DNA from: Caulobacter sp.
Lineage (GTDB): Bacteria > Pseudomonadota > Alphaproteobacteria > Caulobacterales > Caulobacteraceae
Direction of reading: 5' to 3'
Assembly (NCBI GenBank): GCA_029866155.1
Contig: JARWZW010000065.1
Span: forward strand, 1 to 64,000
Length of the DNA stretch: 64,000 bases
Position numbers and translations under genes: made by a program. Positions 8,669 to 18,027 of this stretch are shown here, in pieces (within the stretch, counting starts at the first letter, position 1; each line of letters opens with the position of its first letter). The notes below the pieces were generated by a model. The model saw only the letters and a program-made list of their open reading frames with translations. It was not told the DNA's origin and did no database searches.

Positions 8669-10660
8669 TCAGTGAGCGAGGCCGGCCCGCTGCTGCGCCC
8701 CATGAGAGGCGATCAGGGCTGGCCAGAAGGTTGCGTCAAGCTCGTCGGCGGCCTCTTCCCGGCGCTCCGAAACAGGCGGGAACAGCTGGTGGATCGCGGT
8801 GTCATGGCTTTCGCTGCGAGCCGCGATTTCTTCCGGCGTGACAAGAAGGCCTGACCGGCCAGCCATCAGGCCGAGGTCCCGCCGGGACGTCAGGACCGCG
8901 ATGAACGGTGAGGCCAGCAGCGGCAGGACGATCGGCGCAAACCAGATCACCAGGTGCGGCGCCAGGGTCAGGATGGCCGTAAACAACAGGCCCGTATTGA
9001 TCTCCCAGCGATGGGCGCGGAAAGCGTCCTGCCAGGCAAGCGTTTCGCCATCCCGGGCCTGGGCGGTCCAGCCAGCGTCCTTGCCGGAGAGGATTTCCAG
9101 AACGATGCGGGTGTGGCCGACCATCATGACCGGGGCCATGACCGCGGAATAGGCGGACTCGAAGGCTGCGCTGCGCAGGATGGCGCCGGCGCCGCCAAAG
9201 GCCTTGCGTTCGGCCGGGCGGCTGAGGGTCAGGGCCAGGCCCAGCAGCTTGGGTCCCACCAGCATCAGGGCGGTCAGCAGTGAGGCCCAGATGATGGGGT
9301 CGTATTTGACCGGCGCCAGGAGGCGCCAGTATTCCGGCACCGTCAGGGTGATCTGGGCCTGGATGCCGAGGCCGACCAACAGCGACAGCAGCCAGACCGG
9401 CGACACCAGGTAGGACAGGCAGCCAAAGAACAGCTGCAGGCGGTTGATCGGGTGCAGCCCGGGCGCGGCCAGAAGGCGCAGGTGCTGGAGGTTGCCCTGG
9501 CACCAACGGCGATCGCGCTTCATGAATTCCAGCATCGAGGGCGGGGTCTCTTCGGTCGAACCGTCCAGCGCCGGTGTGACATGGACGGCCCAGCCGCCAC
9601 GCCGCAGCAGCGCGGCCTCGACCACATCGTGACTGAGGATATGGCCGCCGAAGGGCTTGGGACCGCTCAGGACGGGCAGGCCGGCGCACTGGGCGAAGGC
9701 CTTGACCCGAACAATGGCGTTATGGCCCCAGTAGCTGCTCTCCGCGCCGGTCCACCAGGCCAGCCCGGCCGCCGCGACCCGGCCGAACATGCGGACGCTG
9801 AACTGCTGGGCGCGGGCATAGAGGGTCTCGGCGCCGACAATGACGGGGGTGGTCTGGATCAGGCCGACGCCCGGGTGCCGCTCCATGGCGTCCACCAGCT
9901 TGATCACGGTCTCACCGGACATCACGCTGTCGGCGTCGAGGATGATCATATGGGCATAGGCGCCGCCGAACCGGCTGACCCAGTCGGTGATGTTGCCGGC
10001 CTTGCGCTCGACGTTCTTCGGACGGCGGCGATAATAGGTGTTGCAGCGGCTGCGCGCCCTCAGGGCGGAGAACTGCACCCGCTCCTCGGCGGCCACGGCC
10101 TCGTCGGTCGTGTCGCTGAGGACGAACAGGTCGAACCAATGGGCCACGCCAAGTCCGGCCAGAGACCGCTCGACCTTGGACAGGCGCGCCAGAACGGCGG
10201 CGGCGTCCTCGTTGTAGAGGGGCATCAACAGCGCCGTCCGCACCCGCGGCGCCGGAGCGATGACCGGGAAATCGAACAGGTCTTCTTCACCCTTGTGCAG
10301 GCTGATGAACCCGGCGATGGCGCTGCAGAACCAGGTGGAAACGGCGGCGACCAGCACGACGAACAGCGCCAGGGCGAAACCCTCCAGCGCCGTGAAGGTG
10401 TCGCGGGCGTAGAGCTGATAGGGGGTAAGGGCGATCAGGAAGGTCAGCAGAAGGCTGGCGGAAAAAAGCAGGGTCCGACGCTTGCCGATGTCGACAGGCG
10501 AGGTTGCCGGGGCGGCGCCCAGGGATGGCGCATCTGCGCCCAGCTGCTGACGCGGCATGTCCAGGGGGTGCTCGGACGGCAGCCAGGGCTCGCCCAGGGA
10601 CGGCGCGGCCTCGAACCGATCCGATTCGTATCGAAGCGCCAGGTTGCTTACGCCGTCCAT
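8669..10660 (-). CDS. mdoH: Glucans biosynthesis glucosyltransferase OpgH/MdoH
   Basis: A 663-residue inner-membrane GT2-family glucosyltransferase that builds and exports the beta-glucan backbone of osmoregulated periplasmic glucans from UDP-glucose. Two N-terminal helices at about 63-83 and 92-120 are followed by the cytoplasmic GT domain. This has LMPLYNED, the DxD-like ILDADS, SHDVVEA and the RRWCQGN (QxxRW-like) motif, and is followed by C-terminal membrane helices. Length and order match MdoH. No opgG/opgD partner is in the window. The next gene upstream on the same strand is an acyltransferase-3 protein, which may modify the glucan. Confidence 0.93.
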   Translation of the reverse strand: MDGVSNLALRYESDRFEAAPSLGEPWLPSEHPLDMPRQQLGADAPSLGAAPATSPVDIGKRRTLLFSASLLLTFLIALTPYQLYARDTFTALEGFALALFVVLVAAVSTWFCSAIAGFISLHKGEEDLFDFPVIAPAPRVRTALLMPLYNEDAAAVLARLSKVERSLAGLGVAHWFDLFVLSDTTDEAVAAEERVQFSALRARSRCNTYYRRRPKNVERKAGNITDWVSRFGGAYAHMIILDADSVMSGETVIKLVDAMERHPGVGLIQTTPVIVGAETLYARAQQFSVRMFGRVAAAGLAWWTGAESSYWGHNAIVRVKAFAQCAGLPVLSGPKPFGGHILSHDVVEAALLRRGGWAVHVTPALDGSTEETPPSMLEFMKRDRRWCQGNLQHLRLLAAPGLHPINRLQLFFGCLSYLVSPVWLLSLLVGLGIQAQITLTVPEYWRLLAPVKYDPIIWASLLTALMLVGPKLLGLALTLSRPAERKAFGGAGAILRSAAFESAYSAVMAPVMMVGHTRIVLEILSGKDAGWTAQARDGETLAWQDAFRAHRWEINTGLLFTAILTLAPHLVIWFAPIVLPLLASPFIAVLTSRRDLGLMAGRSGLLVTPEEIAARSESHDTAIHQLFPPVSERREEAADELDATFWPALIASHGAQQRAGLAH

Positions 10661-10961
10661 GCGACCCGCCCGTTTGATGTCTGCGACGCGAGGCAGGACA
10701 AAGAGGCGCCCGGCGCGGAACAGATGTCCGTCGTCACCAAGCTGCTCGCCAATTCCCGAATATGCGCCAATGTGTCCGCCGATGCTGTCCGCTGCGATTT
10801 CCGGACGGCCGACGACGCTTTCGAGTCGGTCTGCTCAAGCCCGGTAACGCGGCTATCACGGATACGTTATGTTGCGATGCGGTGGAAGCGGGAAAATCGT
10901 GTGGCTGGCGAATGGAGCCGGAAATTTGCAATCCTGACGCCAGCCTGCGCCGAACTGGAGC
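10661..10961. other. Intergenic region upstream of mdoH
   Basis: About 300 bases separate mdoH from the acyltransferase gene. I see no convincing gene in either strand. It probably holds the mdoH promoter, but no clear -35/-10 pair stands out. Confidence 0.4.
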
Positions 10962-12812
10962 CTAGGCTTCAGCCAGGCTCTGTTTGCCTGCTCCGTTGCT
11001 GTCGGCCAACCGGAAAAGCGCCCGTTCCAGACAATAGGCCGCTATTCCTGTCCAGCTCACCAGAACGATGGCGAAGAGCCGCTCCCAGAGGCCGACATTT
11101 GCAGGATTCACCGTTCCCGGCAGCACCATGTGGTTGGTGATGAGGGCCAGGGCGGCCATGGCGAAACAGACAGCGACCAGAAACAGTTTCAGTCGCCTGA
11201 CCCCGGTGACCGGGGACAGGCACCAGATCAGAAACAGGGGCGCCAGAATGATGCCCAGGCCCAGATTGACCCATAGGTGCCGGGGATCCGGCCAGACATA
11301 CAGCCCGGAAATCACCAGGCCGATTCCGGCCAGCACAAAGCAGAGGGTCAGCAGGGCCGAGGCGATCCGGGACCCGCCCAGGGTCACGGCGGCCAGGCCG
11401 AATCCGATTCCGGCGACCGCTGCAGCGATTCCACTGATCATGACGCCGCCGTTGAAAATGCCGGGCGCCCTTGCCGTAGCGCCGCCCAGCTCGCTCAGGA
11501 ACTGGGTCGCGTGGTTGAAGCCTGGATAGGCGGCCACCGCCGTCAGCACGGACAGGATGGCGAGGACGGGGGACGCCATCCCGATGACCAGCAGGGCCCT
11601 GCGACGGCGATAGGCGCGTTCCGGACCAAGGGCGCTTGCGACTGTCATTGACAGTCGGTTGGGCCGGCCGTTGTCCTTCCCGGCCCCGGGGGACGGCTTG
11701 AGGCCCCAGAGCGGGCGGATGAACTCGATCCGGCGCACCGCTTCATAAACCAGCAGACTGCCCCCGAAGGTCAGGGCGATGAACAGCAGGGCCTCGGGCA
11801 GGGCCGGCAGCTTCAGCGGCCCCAGGAAGAAGACCGCCAGCACCAGGATGGTCTGGTGGGCCAGATAGCAGGGAAAGATCGCCTCGTTCAGATAGCGACA
11901 GACCGGGCCATCAGCGCTCCGGAGGTAGAGGCTGCCAAAGCCCAGGACGGCGGCGACGGTTGACCATTGAGTGATGGCGAAGGCGCCGTTGCGCAGGCTG
12001 CCCCACAGCATCCGGCCCTCAGGATGGAGATGAAGCCCCATCAACAGAACAACCGAGGTCAGGGCGGCGGCTGCGGCGACCCAGCGGACCCGCTCCAGTT
12101 GCCGCCAGAAACCCTCCCGGCCGACCAGCGCGAAACCCAGCAGGAAGACCGCCAGGGAGGAAGCGTGGTTGTACCAGTCGACCGGCAGGCGATTGGTCAG
12201 GCCAAACCACGGGAAGAGCAGTTGCCGGACAATGGCCAGATAGAGGATCGGCAGGAGCAGGACCCGCCAGCCGCCCAGGATGCGGTCCAGAAAGGCCTCG
12301 ATCCGGGCCAGCAGGCCCGGTCTCGCCAACAGGGCGATGGCCGCCAGGCTGTAGACGCCGATATAGAGGACGAACCACAGGTGATTGATCGGAATGCCGT
12401 CGGCGATGCCTGCGGGGCTGAATTCCTTCAGCCACCATTCGCCCATATTGCCGCTGAAGCTGCCCTTGCCGAAGGCCTCGGCCCAGGACTGCGGCGGGAT
12501 CAGAAAGAGGACGCCGAACAGGAACGGGGGCGCGAGCCGGGCAAAGCGGGCCTTGAGAACCTGTCCCGCAACTAGCCTGCGGCTCATCAACCGCAGGGCC
12601 GCGCCGGAAACAAAGAAGAGCAGGGTCAGGCGCCATGGCGAGCTGAGGAGGGTGACCTCCTCCATCCAGACAAACCGATGGCTGCTGTTGAGATGCCAAT
12701 CCCAGGGCGTATAGGCCAGGCTGACATGATAGAGGATCAGCAGCGCCAGGGCGGCGATGCGGATCCAGTCCAGATCGGCTCTGCGGCCGGTGTGCGGGGC
12801 GGGCTGAGACAC
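10962..12812 (-). CDS. Acyltransferase-3 / DUF998 membrane fusion protein
   Basis: A membrane protein of about 616 residues with two domains. The N-terminal part (about 10-370) is an acyltransferase-3 fold: RADLDWIRIAALALLILYHV carries the conserved early Arg/Asp and the catalytic-type His, with about ten helices. From about 405 a second domain, with GFNHATQFLSELG and six helices, matches the DUF998 family. OpgC, which succinylates periplasmic glucans, is an acyltransferase-3 protein, and mdoH lies immediately downstream, so glucan decoration is a reasonable inference. The start is uncertain: the GTG at 12812 has AGGA 5 bases upstream, while a TTG at 12881 would add 23 residues. The DUF998 fusion is unusual. 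Confidence 0.82.
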   Translation of the reverse strand: MSQPAPHTGRRADLDWIRIAALALLILYHVSLAYTPWDWHLNSSHRFVWMEEVTLLSSPWRLTLLFFVSGAALRLMSRRLVAGQVLKARFARLAPPFLFGVLFLIPPQSWAEAFGKGSFSGNMGEWWLKEFSPAGIADGIPINHLWFVLYIGVYSLAAIALLARPGLLARIEAFLDRILGGWRVLLLPILYLAIVRQLLFPWFGLTNRLPVDWYNHASSLAVFLLGFALVGREGFWRQLERVRWVAAAAALTSVVLLMGLHLHPEGRMLWGSLRNGAFAITQWSTVAAVLGFGSLYLRSADGPVCRYLNEAIFPCYLAHQTILVLAVFFLGPLKLPALPEALLFIALTFGGSLLVYEAVRRIEFIRPLWGLKPSPGAGKDNGRPNRLSMTVASALGPERAYRRRRALLVIGMASPVLAILSVLTAVAAYPGFNHATQFLSELGGATARAPGIFNGGVMISGIAAAVAGIGFGLAAVTLGGSRIASALLTLCFVLAGIGLVISGLYVWPDPRHLWVNLGLGIILAPLFLIWCLSPVTGVRRLKLFLVAVCFAMAALALITNHMVLPGTVNPANVGLWERLFAIVLVSWTGIAAYCLERALFRLADSNGAGKQSLAEA

Positions 12813-13020
12813 CGTCGGTCCTATGACTGCCCGGGCCCGACTTGTCCACTTCCCGGCGCTCCGGAAGGGCGCGAGATCCAACCGACCCGACAGGGACTGG
12901 TCCGTCCGGGGAGCGAGGCGCCCGGCAACGGGTTTGCCCTGTTCAGGTAAGGCCAGGCCAGATCAAAGTCCTGAAGCGAGGACAAGAGTCCCCAGCCTCG
13001 CCCTTGCCCCTGGGTTCGGG

Positions 13021-16000
13021 CTAGCCGGCGGAGACTGCGGTCCCGGGAGCCGGGTCTTCCTCGCCGCGAGCGGTCAGCCAGTACATGACCGGAGTGGCCA
13101 GGCGGGACAGCAGGGTTGAACTGATCAGGCCGCCGATGATGGCGATCGCCAGGGGCGAATAGAGGCCGGACCGTTCCAGCGCCAGTGGAAGCAGTCCGCC
13201 GATCGCCGTGACGGAGGTCAGGAGCACCGGCAGGAAGCGGACCTCGCCCGCTCTTTCTATGGCCTCCTTGAGGGGCACACCCTCCCGGCGCAGCTGCTCG
13301 GTGAAATCGACAAGGAGGATCGAGTTTTTGATTTCGATACCGATCAGGGCGATGATTCCTATGGTCGCGGTGAATGACAGGGAGTTCCCGGTCAGCCAAA
13401 GGGCGGCCACGGCGCCAAACAGTCCCAGGGGAATGATTCCGGCGACGACCAGGGCCGTCTTGAACCTGCCGAACTCCAGAACCAGAACCGCCAGAATTCC
13501 GAAGACTGCGATGGCGATCGCCGCACCGAGACCCGCGAAACTCTCCGACTGGGCCTCGGCCTGCCCGCCAAAGGACAGGCGATAGCCCGGCGGCAGGGAC
13601 AGAGCCGACAGTCGGGCGGCGGCGGCCTCAGTTACCCCGGATGTCAGATATCCCGTCTGGACATAGGCGGAGACAGTGGCGGTCCGCTCTCGGTCATAGC
13701 GGTCAATCCGGGCTGGGCTCAGGGTCGGGGTCGGGCTGGCGATGGCCGAAAGGGGCGCTGCAGCGCCTCCTGCGGTCGGAACATAGATGCGCTCCAGAGC
13801 AGACAGGTCATTGCGGTCAGCGCCGTCGACGGTTGACATGGGGATGCGCACCTTGACGGCGTAGTCGTCGCCATCGGCGTCCCGGAAGCGGCCGGCCTCC
13901 TCGCCGGACAGGGCCAGCCTGACCGTGCGCCGCGCCGCGCCGGCCGGAACGCCCAGGGCCGCGGCCTTGGCGTCATCCAGACCAAGCTCCAGGTCTGTGC
14001 GGTCCAGGCGCAAGGGATTATCGATATCCCGGGCGCCGGGGGTCGATCGCAGTATGGCCTCGACCCGGCCGGCCAGGGCCTTCAGCACGACGAGATCATC
14101 ACCGGTCAGCCGGACGGCGATCGGCGCGTCCACCCCAGGGCCATTCTCGAACACCACCAGCGTTATCCGGGCGCCGGGATAGAGGGCGAAGCCGGCCCGA
14201 AGACGGTCCAGTATCTGCTCGCTCAGACCAGGCTTCCAGGCGGAAAGAGAGGCATGAACCTCCGCGAAACTGGTGCGGTTTTCCTTCTGAGGCTGGTTGT
14301 AGAAGATCTGCGGATTGCCTCGCCCGAGATTGGCGGAATACCAGATGACCTCGCGTTCTGCGGCCAGTCGGGCCTCGACGAACTTCAGGGCTTTGTCGGT
14401 GCTCGCAAGGGCAGCGCCCTGCGGGGTTTCGATCCTGATCAGAAACTGCGGCGTCTCTGCAGGGGGAAACAGACTGGAGCCGATCGCCTTGAGCATGGGC
14501 AAGGCGGTGAGGCACAGGGCGAGCACCAGGAAGAGGACCAGCCAGGGTCTGGCCAGGCCCTGGTGCAGAACAGGCGCATAGATCCGCTGGATGCCCCCAT
14601 TGATCGCCCGAAGCAGTCGGTTGCCCTCGGCGTGCTCCTGTTTCGCCAACAGGCGGCTGGCCAGAAACGGAATGATCGTCAGGGATACAAACAGCGACGC
14701 GGCTATCGTGCTGAGCACGGAAACCGGCAGGGAGCGCACATAGGCGCCCGCCCCGCCGGGCAGGGCCATCAGCGGAAGGAATGACAGCATAAGGGCGGCT
14801 GTGCAGCCTACCACCGCCAGGGCGATCTGGCGGGTCCCGTTGATGGCGGCCAAGGTCCGGTCCTCGCCCTCGCGCATTCGGCGGGCGATGTTTTCCACGA
14901 CCACGATGGAGTCATCGACCAGCAGACCCAGGGCCAGTACGAAGCCGGCGATCGACAACTGGTTCAGGGTGAACCCGAAAGCCTGAAGCAAGGACAGGCC
15001 GATCATCAGGGAGAGCGGGATCGACATCATGACCACCACCCCCGCCCTGAAACCCAAGGGCAGAAGCGTGATCAGGACCAGGGCGAGGGCGATGCCGAAG
15101 TCCCGGAACAGCTTGCCCAGCCGATGGCGGACATTGTCATCCTGGAAAAAGGCCCGCTCGAGCTTTACGCCTGCCGGTGCAAGCCGGTCGTATTCGTCGA
15201 GCGTCCTGCGGATTTCAGTCGTGATCTTGCCGACATCGGTCCCGTCCTTCTGGGTGACGGTCAAGAGAACCGCCCGTTTGCCATTGAAGCGGGTCAGGTG
15301 GGTGGGTTCATCCTGGCTCCAGGCCACGGACGCCACATCACGAACCCTCAGCACCTGTCCGTCGATGGATCTCACGGGCGTGGCGCCCACGGCTTCCAGG
15401 GTCTTGAAGGCGCCACCTGTCTTGACGTTGAAGCGCCGGTTTCCGGCCTGAAGGGCGCCGACCGGCGATTCCGCTCCGGCGGATCGCAGGGCGTCGGTCA
15501 CGGCCGTCGCGGGAAGGTTCAGCGCGGCAAGCCTGGCGAGGTCCAGGGAGACGCGCACTTCCGAGTCGGGAACGCCCCAATAGCGGGCCTGGCGAACGCC
15601 GGGCACCCTGGCCAGCCGCTCCCTCAGATTTTCGGCTGCTTTTTCAAGTCGGCGCATCGGCAGGGACTCGCTGGTCAAGGCCACCTGGACGATCGCAACC
15701 TCGGTTGTCCTGGCGCGCCGCACCTCCAGCCGGGCCAGGCCTTGCGGCAGGTTGCCGCGGAGGGCGTTCACCTCACGGACGACCTCGTCATATTTGCGCT
15801 CTGGATCGACATCCCAGGTAAACTCAACCTGAATACTCGCTGCCCCGTCCTGGCTGGTGGATTCGATCCGTTCGACCGAATCCAGGCCATCCAGAACCTC
15901 CTCGATCGGATCGGCGATCAGTTGTTCCATTTCCGCCGGCTCTGCGCCGGGAAGCACCGCCTGGACCACCACGAAGGGGAGGGGGAAATGCGGGTCTTCG

Positions 16001-16107
16001 GACCGGGGCGTGCTGATGAAGGCGTTCAGACCCAAGAGGGTCAGGAGCCCGAAGGCCACCAGGGTAAACTGCCAGCGGCGAACGGCGAAGCCAGCGACGT
16101 CAAACAT
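13021..16107 (-). CDS. RND efflux permease, inner membrane
   Basis: A 1028-residue proton-driven transporter of the AcrB/hydrophobe-amphiphile type. It has one N-terminal helix, a large periplasmic loop, helices with GLLVDDSIVVVENIARR (the proton-relay aspartates), a second periplasmic loop and a C-terminal helix bundle with GIEIKNSILLVDF. The ATG at 16107 shares its A with the stop of the adaptor gene (TGATG), so the two are coupled. No outer-membrane factor gene is adjacent; a TolC-like channel must come from elsewhere. The substrate is unknown. Confidence 0.93.
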   Translation of the reverse strand: MFDVAGFAVRRWQFTLVAFGLLTLLGLNAFISTPRSEDPHFPLPFVVVQAVLPGAEPAEMEQLIADPIEEVLDGLDSVERIESTSQDGAASIQVEFTWDVDPERKYDEVVREVNALRGNLPQGLARLEVRRARTTEVAIVQVALTSESLPMRRLEKAAENLRERLARVPGVRQARYWGVPDSEVRVSLDLARLAALNLPATAVTDALRSAGAESPVGALQAGNRRFNVKTGGAFKTLEAVGATPVRSIDGQVLRVRDVASVAWSQDEPTHLTRFNGKRAVLLTVTQKDGTDVGKITTEIRRTLDEYDRLAPAGVKLERAFFQDDNVRHRLGKLFRDFGIALALVLITLLPLGFRAGVVVMMSIPLSLMIGLSLLQAFGFTLNQLSIAGFVLALGLLVDDSIVVVENIARRMREGEDRTLAAINGTRQIALAVVGCTAALMLSFLPLMALPGGAGAYVRSLPVSVLSTIAASLFVSLTIIPFLASRLLAKQEHAEGNRLLRAINGGIQRIYAPVLHQGLARPWLVLFLVLALCLTALPMLKAIGSSLFPPAETPQFLIRIETPQGAALASTDKALKFVEARLAAEREVIWYSANLGRGNPQIFYNQPQKENRTSFAEVHASLSAWKPGLSEQILDRLRAGFALYPGARITLVVFENGPGVDAPIAVRLTGDDLVVLKALAGRVEAILRSTPGARDIDNPLRLDRTDLELGLDDAKAAALGVPAGAARRTVRLALSGEEAGRFRDADGDDYAVKVRIPMSTVDGADRNDLSALERIYVPTAGGAAAPLSAIASPTPTLSPARIDRYDRERTATVSAYVQTGYLTSGVTEAAAARLSALSLPPGYRLSFGGQAEAQSESFAGLGAAIAIAVFGILAVLVLEFGRFKTALVVAGIIPLGLFGAVAALWLTGNSLSFTATIGIIALIGIEIKNSILLVDFTEQLRREGVPLKEAIERAGEVRFLPVLLTSVTAIGGLLPLALERSGLYSPLAIAIIGGLISSTLLSRLATPVMYWLTARGEEDPAPGTAVSAG

Positions 16108-17156
16108 CAACGGTCAGCCCCTTCAAGGCTGGCCGGGTTCGCCACGGTCACCAAGGCGCCGTCCGATACAAAGCCCGCCCCTGCAGTAATGACCCGAGCG
16201 CCTGGTGCCAGGCCCTCGACCCGGGCGAAGTCGCCATCAAAGCCGCCGAACCCAACCGCCGTCCGTTTGGCGCGACCACCGGTCAGGATCAGGACGCTGG
16301 CGCGGACACCTTCCGCCTCGAGGATGGCTTCGGCAGGAATCCGGCCAAAGCGGCGGGAAGCCGGCTGATCCACCGACAGGCTGGCGGTCGCCACCTGACC
16401 GCTCTTCAGTTCCGGCGCCGAAGGCAGTTCGACCTCGACCAGGACCGCGCCGGTCCGAGGGTCGGCGGCCTCGCCAATCTTGACGACCTTGCCGGCAAGC
16501 CTGCGGTCCGGAAGGGAGTCGAACTGGACCTGTGCGGTCTGGCCCGGCTTGACCTGCCCGATGTCACGGTCGGCGATGGCCAGCCTCAGAACCAGCGGAC
16601 TGGACTGATCAGACAGGCGCAGCACGGCCTGCCCGGGCTGGACGACCTCGCCCGTCTGGGCCAGCCTGGTCAGGATCACGCCATCGGCCGGCGCAATGAG
16701 CTGCGCCCAGCGGCGATCAAATCCGGTCGCCTTGTGGGCGGCCTGGGCCGATTTCACGGCGCTTGCGCGGTCATCAAGTCGCGCCCGGCTGACATAGCCC
16801 TGGTCGAAAAGCTTCCGGTCGCGGGCCAGGTCGCGCCGCGTGCGTTCCAGATCGGCCAGGGTCTGCTGATAGCGGGCGTCGAGGCCGGTCGGGTCGATCG
16901 AGGCCAGGGCCTGTCCGGCCTTGACGCTGTCGCCGGCGTCAATGGTCAGCCTGGTGAGAACACCGCCAACCCGGAAGGAGAGGGTCATTTCCCGCCTTCG
17001 CTCGAGGGTCCCGGTGGCCAGGAGAACGGCCTGTTCCGGCCCGTAGTCGACTTCAGACGTCTGGACTGACGGCGGAGGCGGCGGGGCAGGCTTCTGTTGC
17101 GGGGCGCTGCAGGACACCAGGGCAAGGAAAGCCGCCACAACCCATCCAAGCTTCAT
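16107..17156 (-). CDS. RND periplasmic adaptor (HlyD/MFP) lipoprotein
   Basis: A 349-residue membrane-fusion protein linking the permease to an outer channel. The signal MKLGWVVAAFLALVSC ends in a lipobox cysteine at 16, followed by a proline-rich linker. It then has a lipoyl half-motif, a short alpha-hairpin (about 95-145), the second lipoyl half (PADGVILTRLAQTGEVVQPGQAVL) and beta-barrel domains. AGGGGG precedes the ATG at 17156; an in-frame frame extending upstream to 17267 runs into the regulator gene and is not plausible. The promoter overlaps the TetR operator. Confidence 0.92.
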   Translation of the reverse strand: MKLGWVVAAFLALVSCSAPQQKPAPPPPPSVQTSEVDYGPEQAVLLATGTLERRREMTLSFRVGGVLTRLTIDAGDSVKAGQALASIDPTGLDARYQQTLADLERTRRDLARDRKLFDQGYVSRARLDDRASAVKSAQAAHKATGFDRRWAQLIAPADGVILTRLAQTGEVVQPGQAVLRLSDQSSPLVLRLAIADRDIGQVKPGQTAQVQFDSLPDRRLAGKVVKIGEAADPRTGAVLVEVELPSAPELKSGQVATASLSVDQPASRRFGRIPAEAILEAEGVRASVLILTGGRAKRTAVGFGGFDGDFARVEGLAPGARVITAGAGFVSDGALVTVANPASLEGADR

Positions 17157-17172
17157 CGCCGCCCCCTGATCG

Positions 17173-17195
17173 ATCACTGATAGGTTATCAGTGAT
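17173..17195. promoter_or_regulatory. TetR-type palindromic operator
   Basis: Ten-base perfect arms ATCACTGATA and TATCAGTGAT flank a GGT centre. The palindrome lies between the adaptor gene and the divergent TetR gene, beside a TTGACA box on the minus strand (17210-17215) that would be the -35 of the efflux genes. Operator identity is inferred from symmetry and position. Confidence 0.8.
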
Positions 17196-17242
17196 AAATG
17201 ATGATGGGTTGTCAAGCGCCGGCATTTGGTCAGATTGGCGGC

Positions 17243-17896
17243 ATGAGTCTGGCGACCCTCCGTTCACCGCGCAAACGAAAGGGCCACGGCGCCGAACGCC
17301 GCCAGGAAATCCTGGATGCGGCCATGGTGCTGATCGCCCAGCAGGGTGTTCACGCGGTCTCGACCCGGGAGATCGCTGCGGCTGTCGGCATCTCCCAGCC
17401 CGCGCTCTATGCCTATTTCGCCACCCGTGACGACATAATGGCCGAGCTCTGCGAACAGGCCTTTGAAAGCCTCCGGACGCGACTGGAGAATGTTGGCGAT
17501 CTTGAACCCGGTGAATCGACGGTGCGCCTGATGTGCCGGGCCTATCTGGCCTTCGGCCTGGAGCAGCCCAACGCCTATCGCATCGCCTTCATGATCGAGA
17601 AGCCGAGCCATGATCCCGATCACGATCCGGCCGGCGACCGGGCCCTGGCGGCCGGGGTCGCAACCTATTCCGTCTTTCGCAGGCAGATCGAGCGCTGCGC
17701 CCTGGCAGGTTTGACCCGGCATGTCGATGTCGACCTCCTGACACAGACGGGTTGGGCCACCCTTCACGGGCTGGTCGCGTTGATGATCGCCCGTCCCAGC
17801 TTTCCATGGGCCGAGCGAGACCGATTGATGGCTGCCCATATCGACCATTTTGTCCGGGCGATCATGGCGAGCCCCTCAGGCTCAGCGGGGAAATGA
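17243..17896 (+). CDS. TetR-family repressor of RND efflux genes
   Basis: A 217-residue one-domain-pair regulator. The N-terminal HTH (RRQEILDAAMVLIAQQGVHAVSTREIAAAVGISQPALYAYFATRDDIM) is textbook TetR, and the C-terminal domain is helical with a TetR_C-like ligand core. It is divergent from the efflux adaptor over a perfect 23-bp palindrome, so it very probably represses both transcripts until a ligand binds. The start is uncertain: ATG 17243 is the best, and an ATG cluster at 17198-17206 would place the start inside the promoter region. Confidence 0.9.
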   Translation: MSLATLRSPRKRKGHGAERRQEILDAAMVLIAQQGVHAVSTREIAAAVGISQPALYAYFATRDDIMAELCEQAFESLRTRLENVGDLEPGESTVRLMCRAYLAFGLEQPNAYRIAFMIEKPSHDPDHDPAGDRALAAGVATYSVFRRQIERCALAGLTRHVDVDLLTQTGWATLHGLVALMIARPSFPWAERDRLMAAHIDHFVRAIMASPSGSAGK

Positions 17897-17950
17897 CCCC
17901 GACCGGCGTCTGGAGCAGGGGCCGACAGGCGTGAAGCGGCCATCGGATCT

Positions 17951-18027
17951 GAACAGGCTCTAGCGCTCTGAATGGAAGCTGTTTTCCCGTTCTGATCGGT
18001 TCGATCACAACGGAACAGGCTCTAGCG
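17951..18027. repeat. Direct repeat with internal hairpin (dispersed-repeat type)
   Basis: The 15-mer GAACAGGCTCTAGCG occurs at 17951-17965 and again at 18013-18027, the second copy covering the stop codon of the next gene. Between them CCGTT-C-TGATC and GATCA-C-AACGG form a hairpin around GGTTC. The architecture looks like a dispersed intergenic repeat of Caulobacterales, but copy number elsewhere cannot be seen here. Confidence 0.55.

Noticed and set aside
9452..11140. 562-codon frame on the plus strand
   Set aside because: It lies opposite mdoH and has no recognisable domain; long antisense frames are common at this GC content.
12813..12881. N-terminal extension of the acyltransferase fusion from TTG 12881
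   Set aside because: The added residues do not look like the family N-terminus, and GTG 12812 has a better ribosome site.
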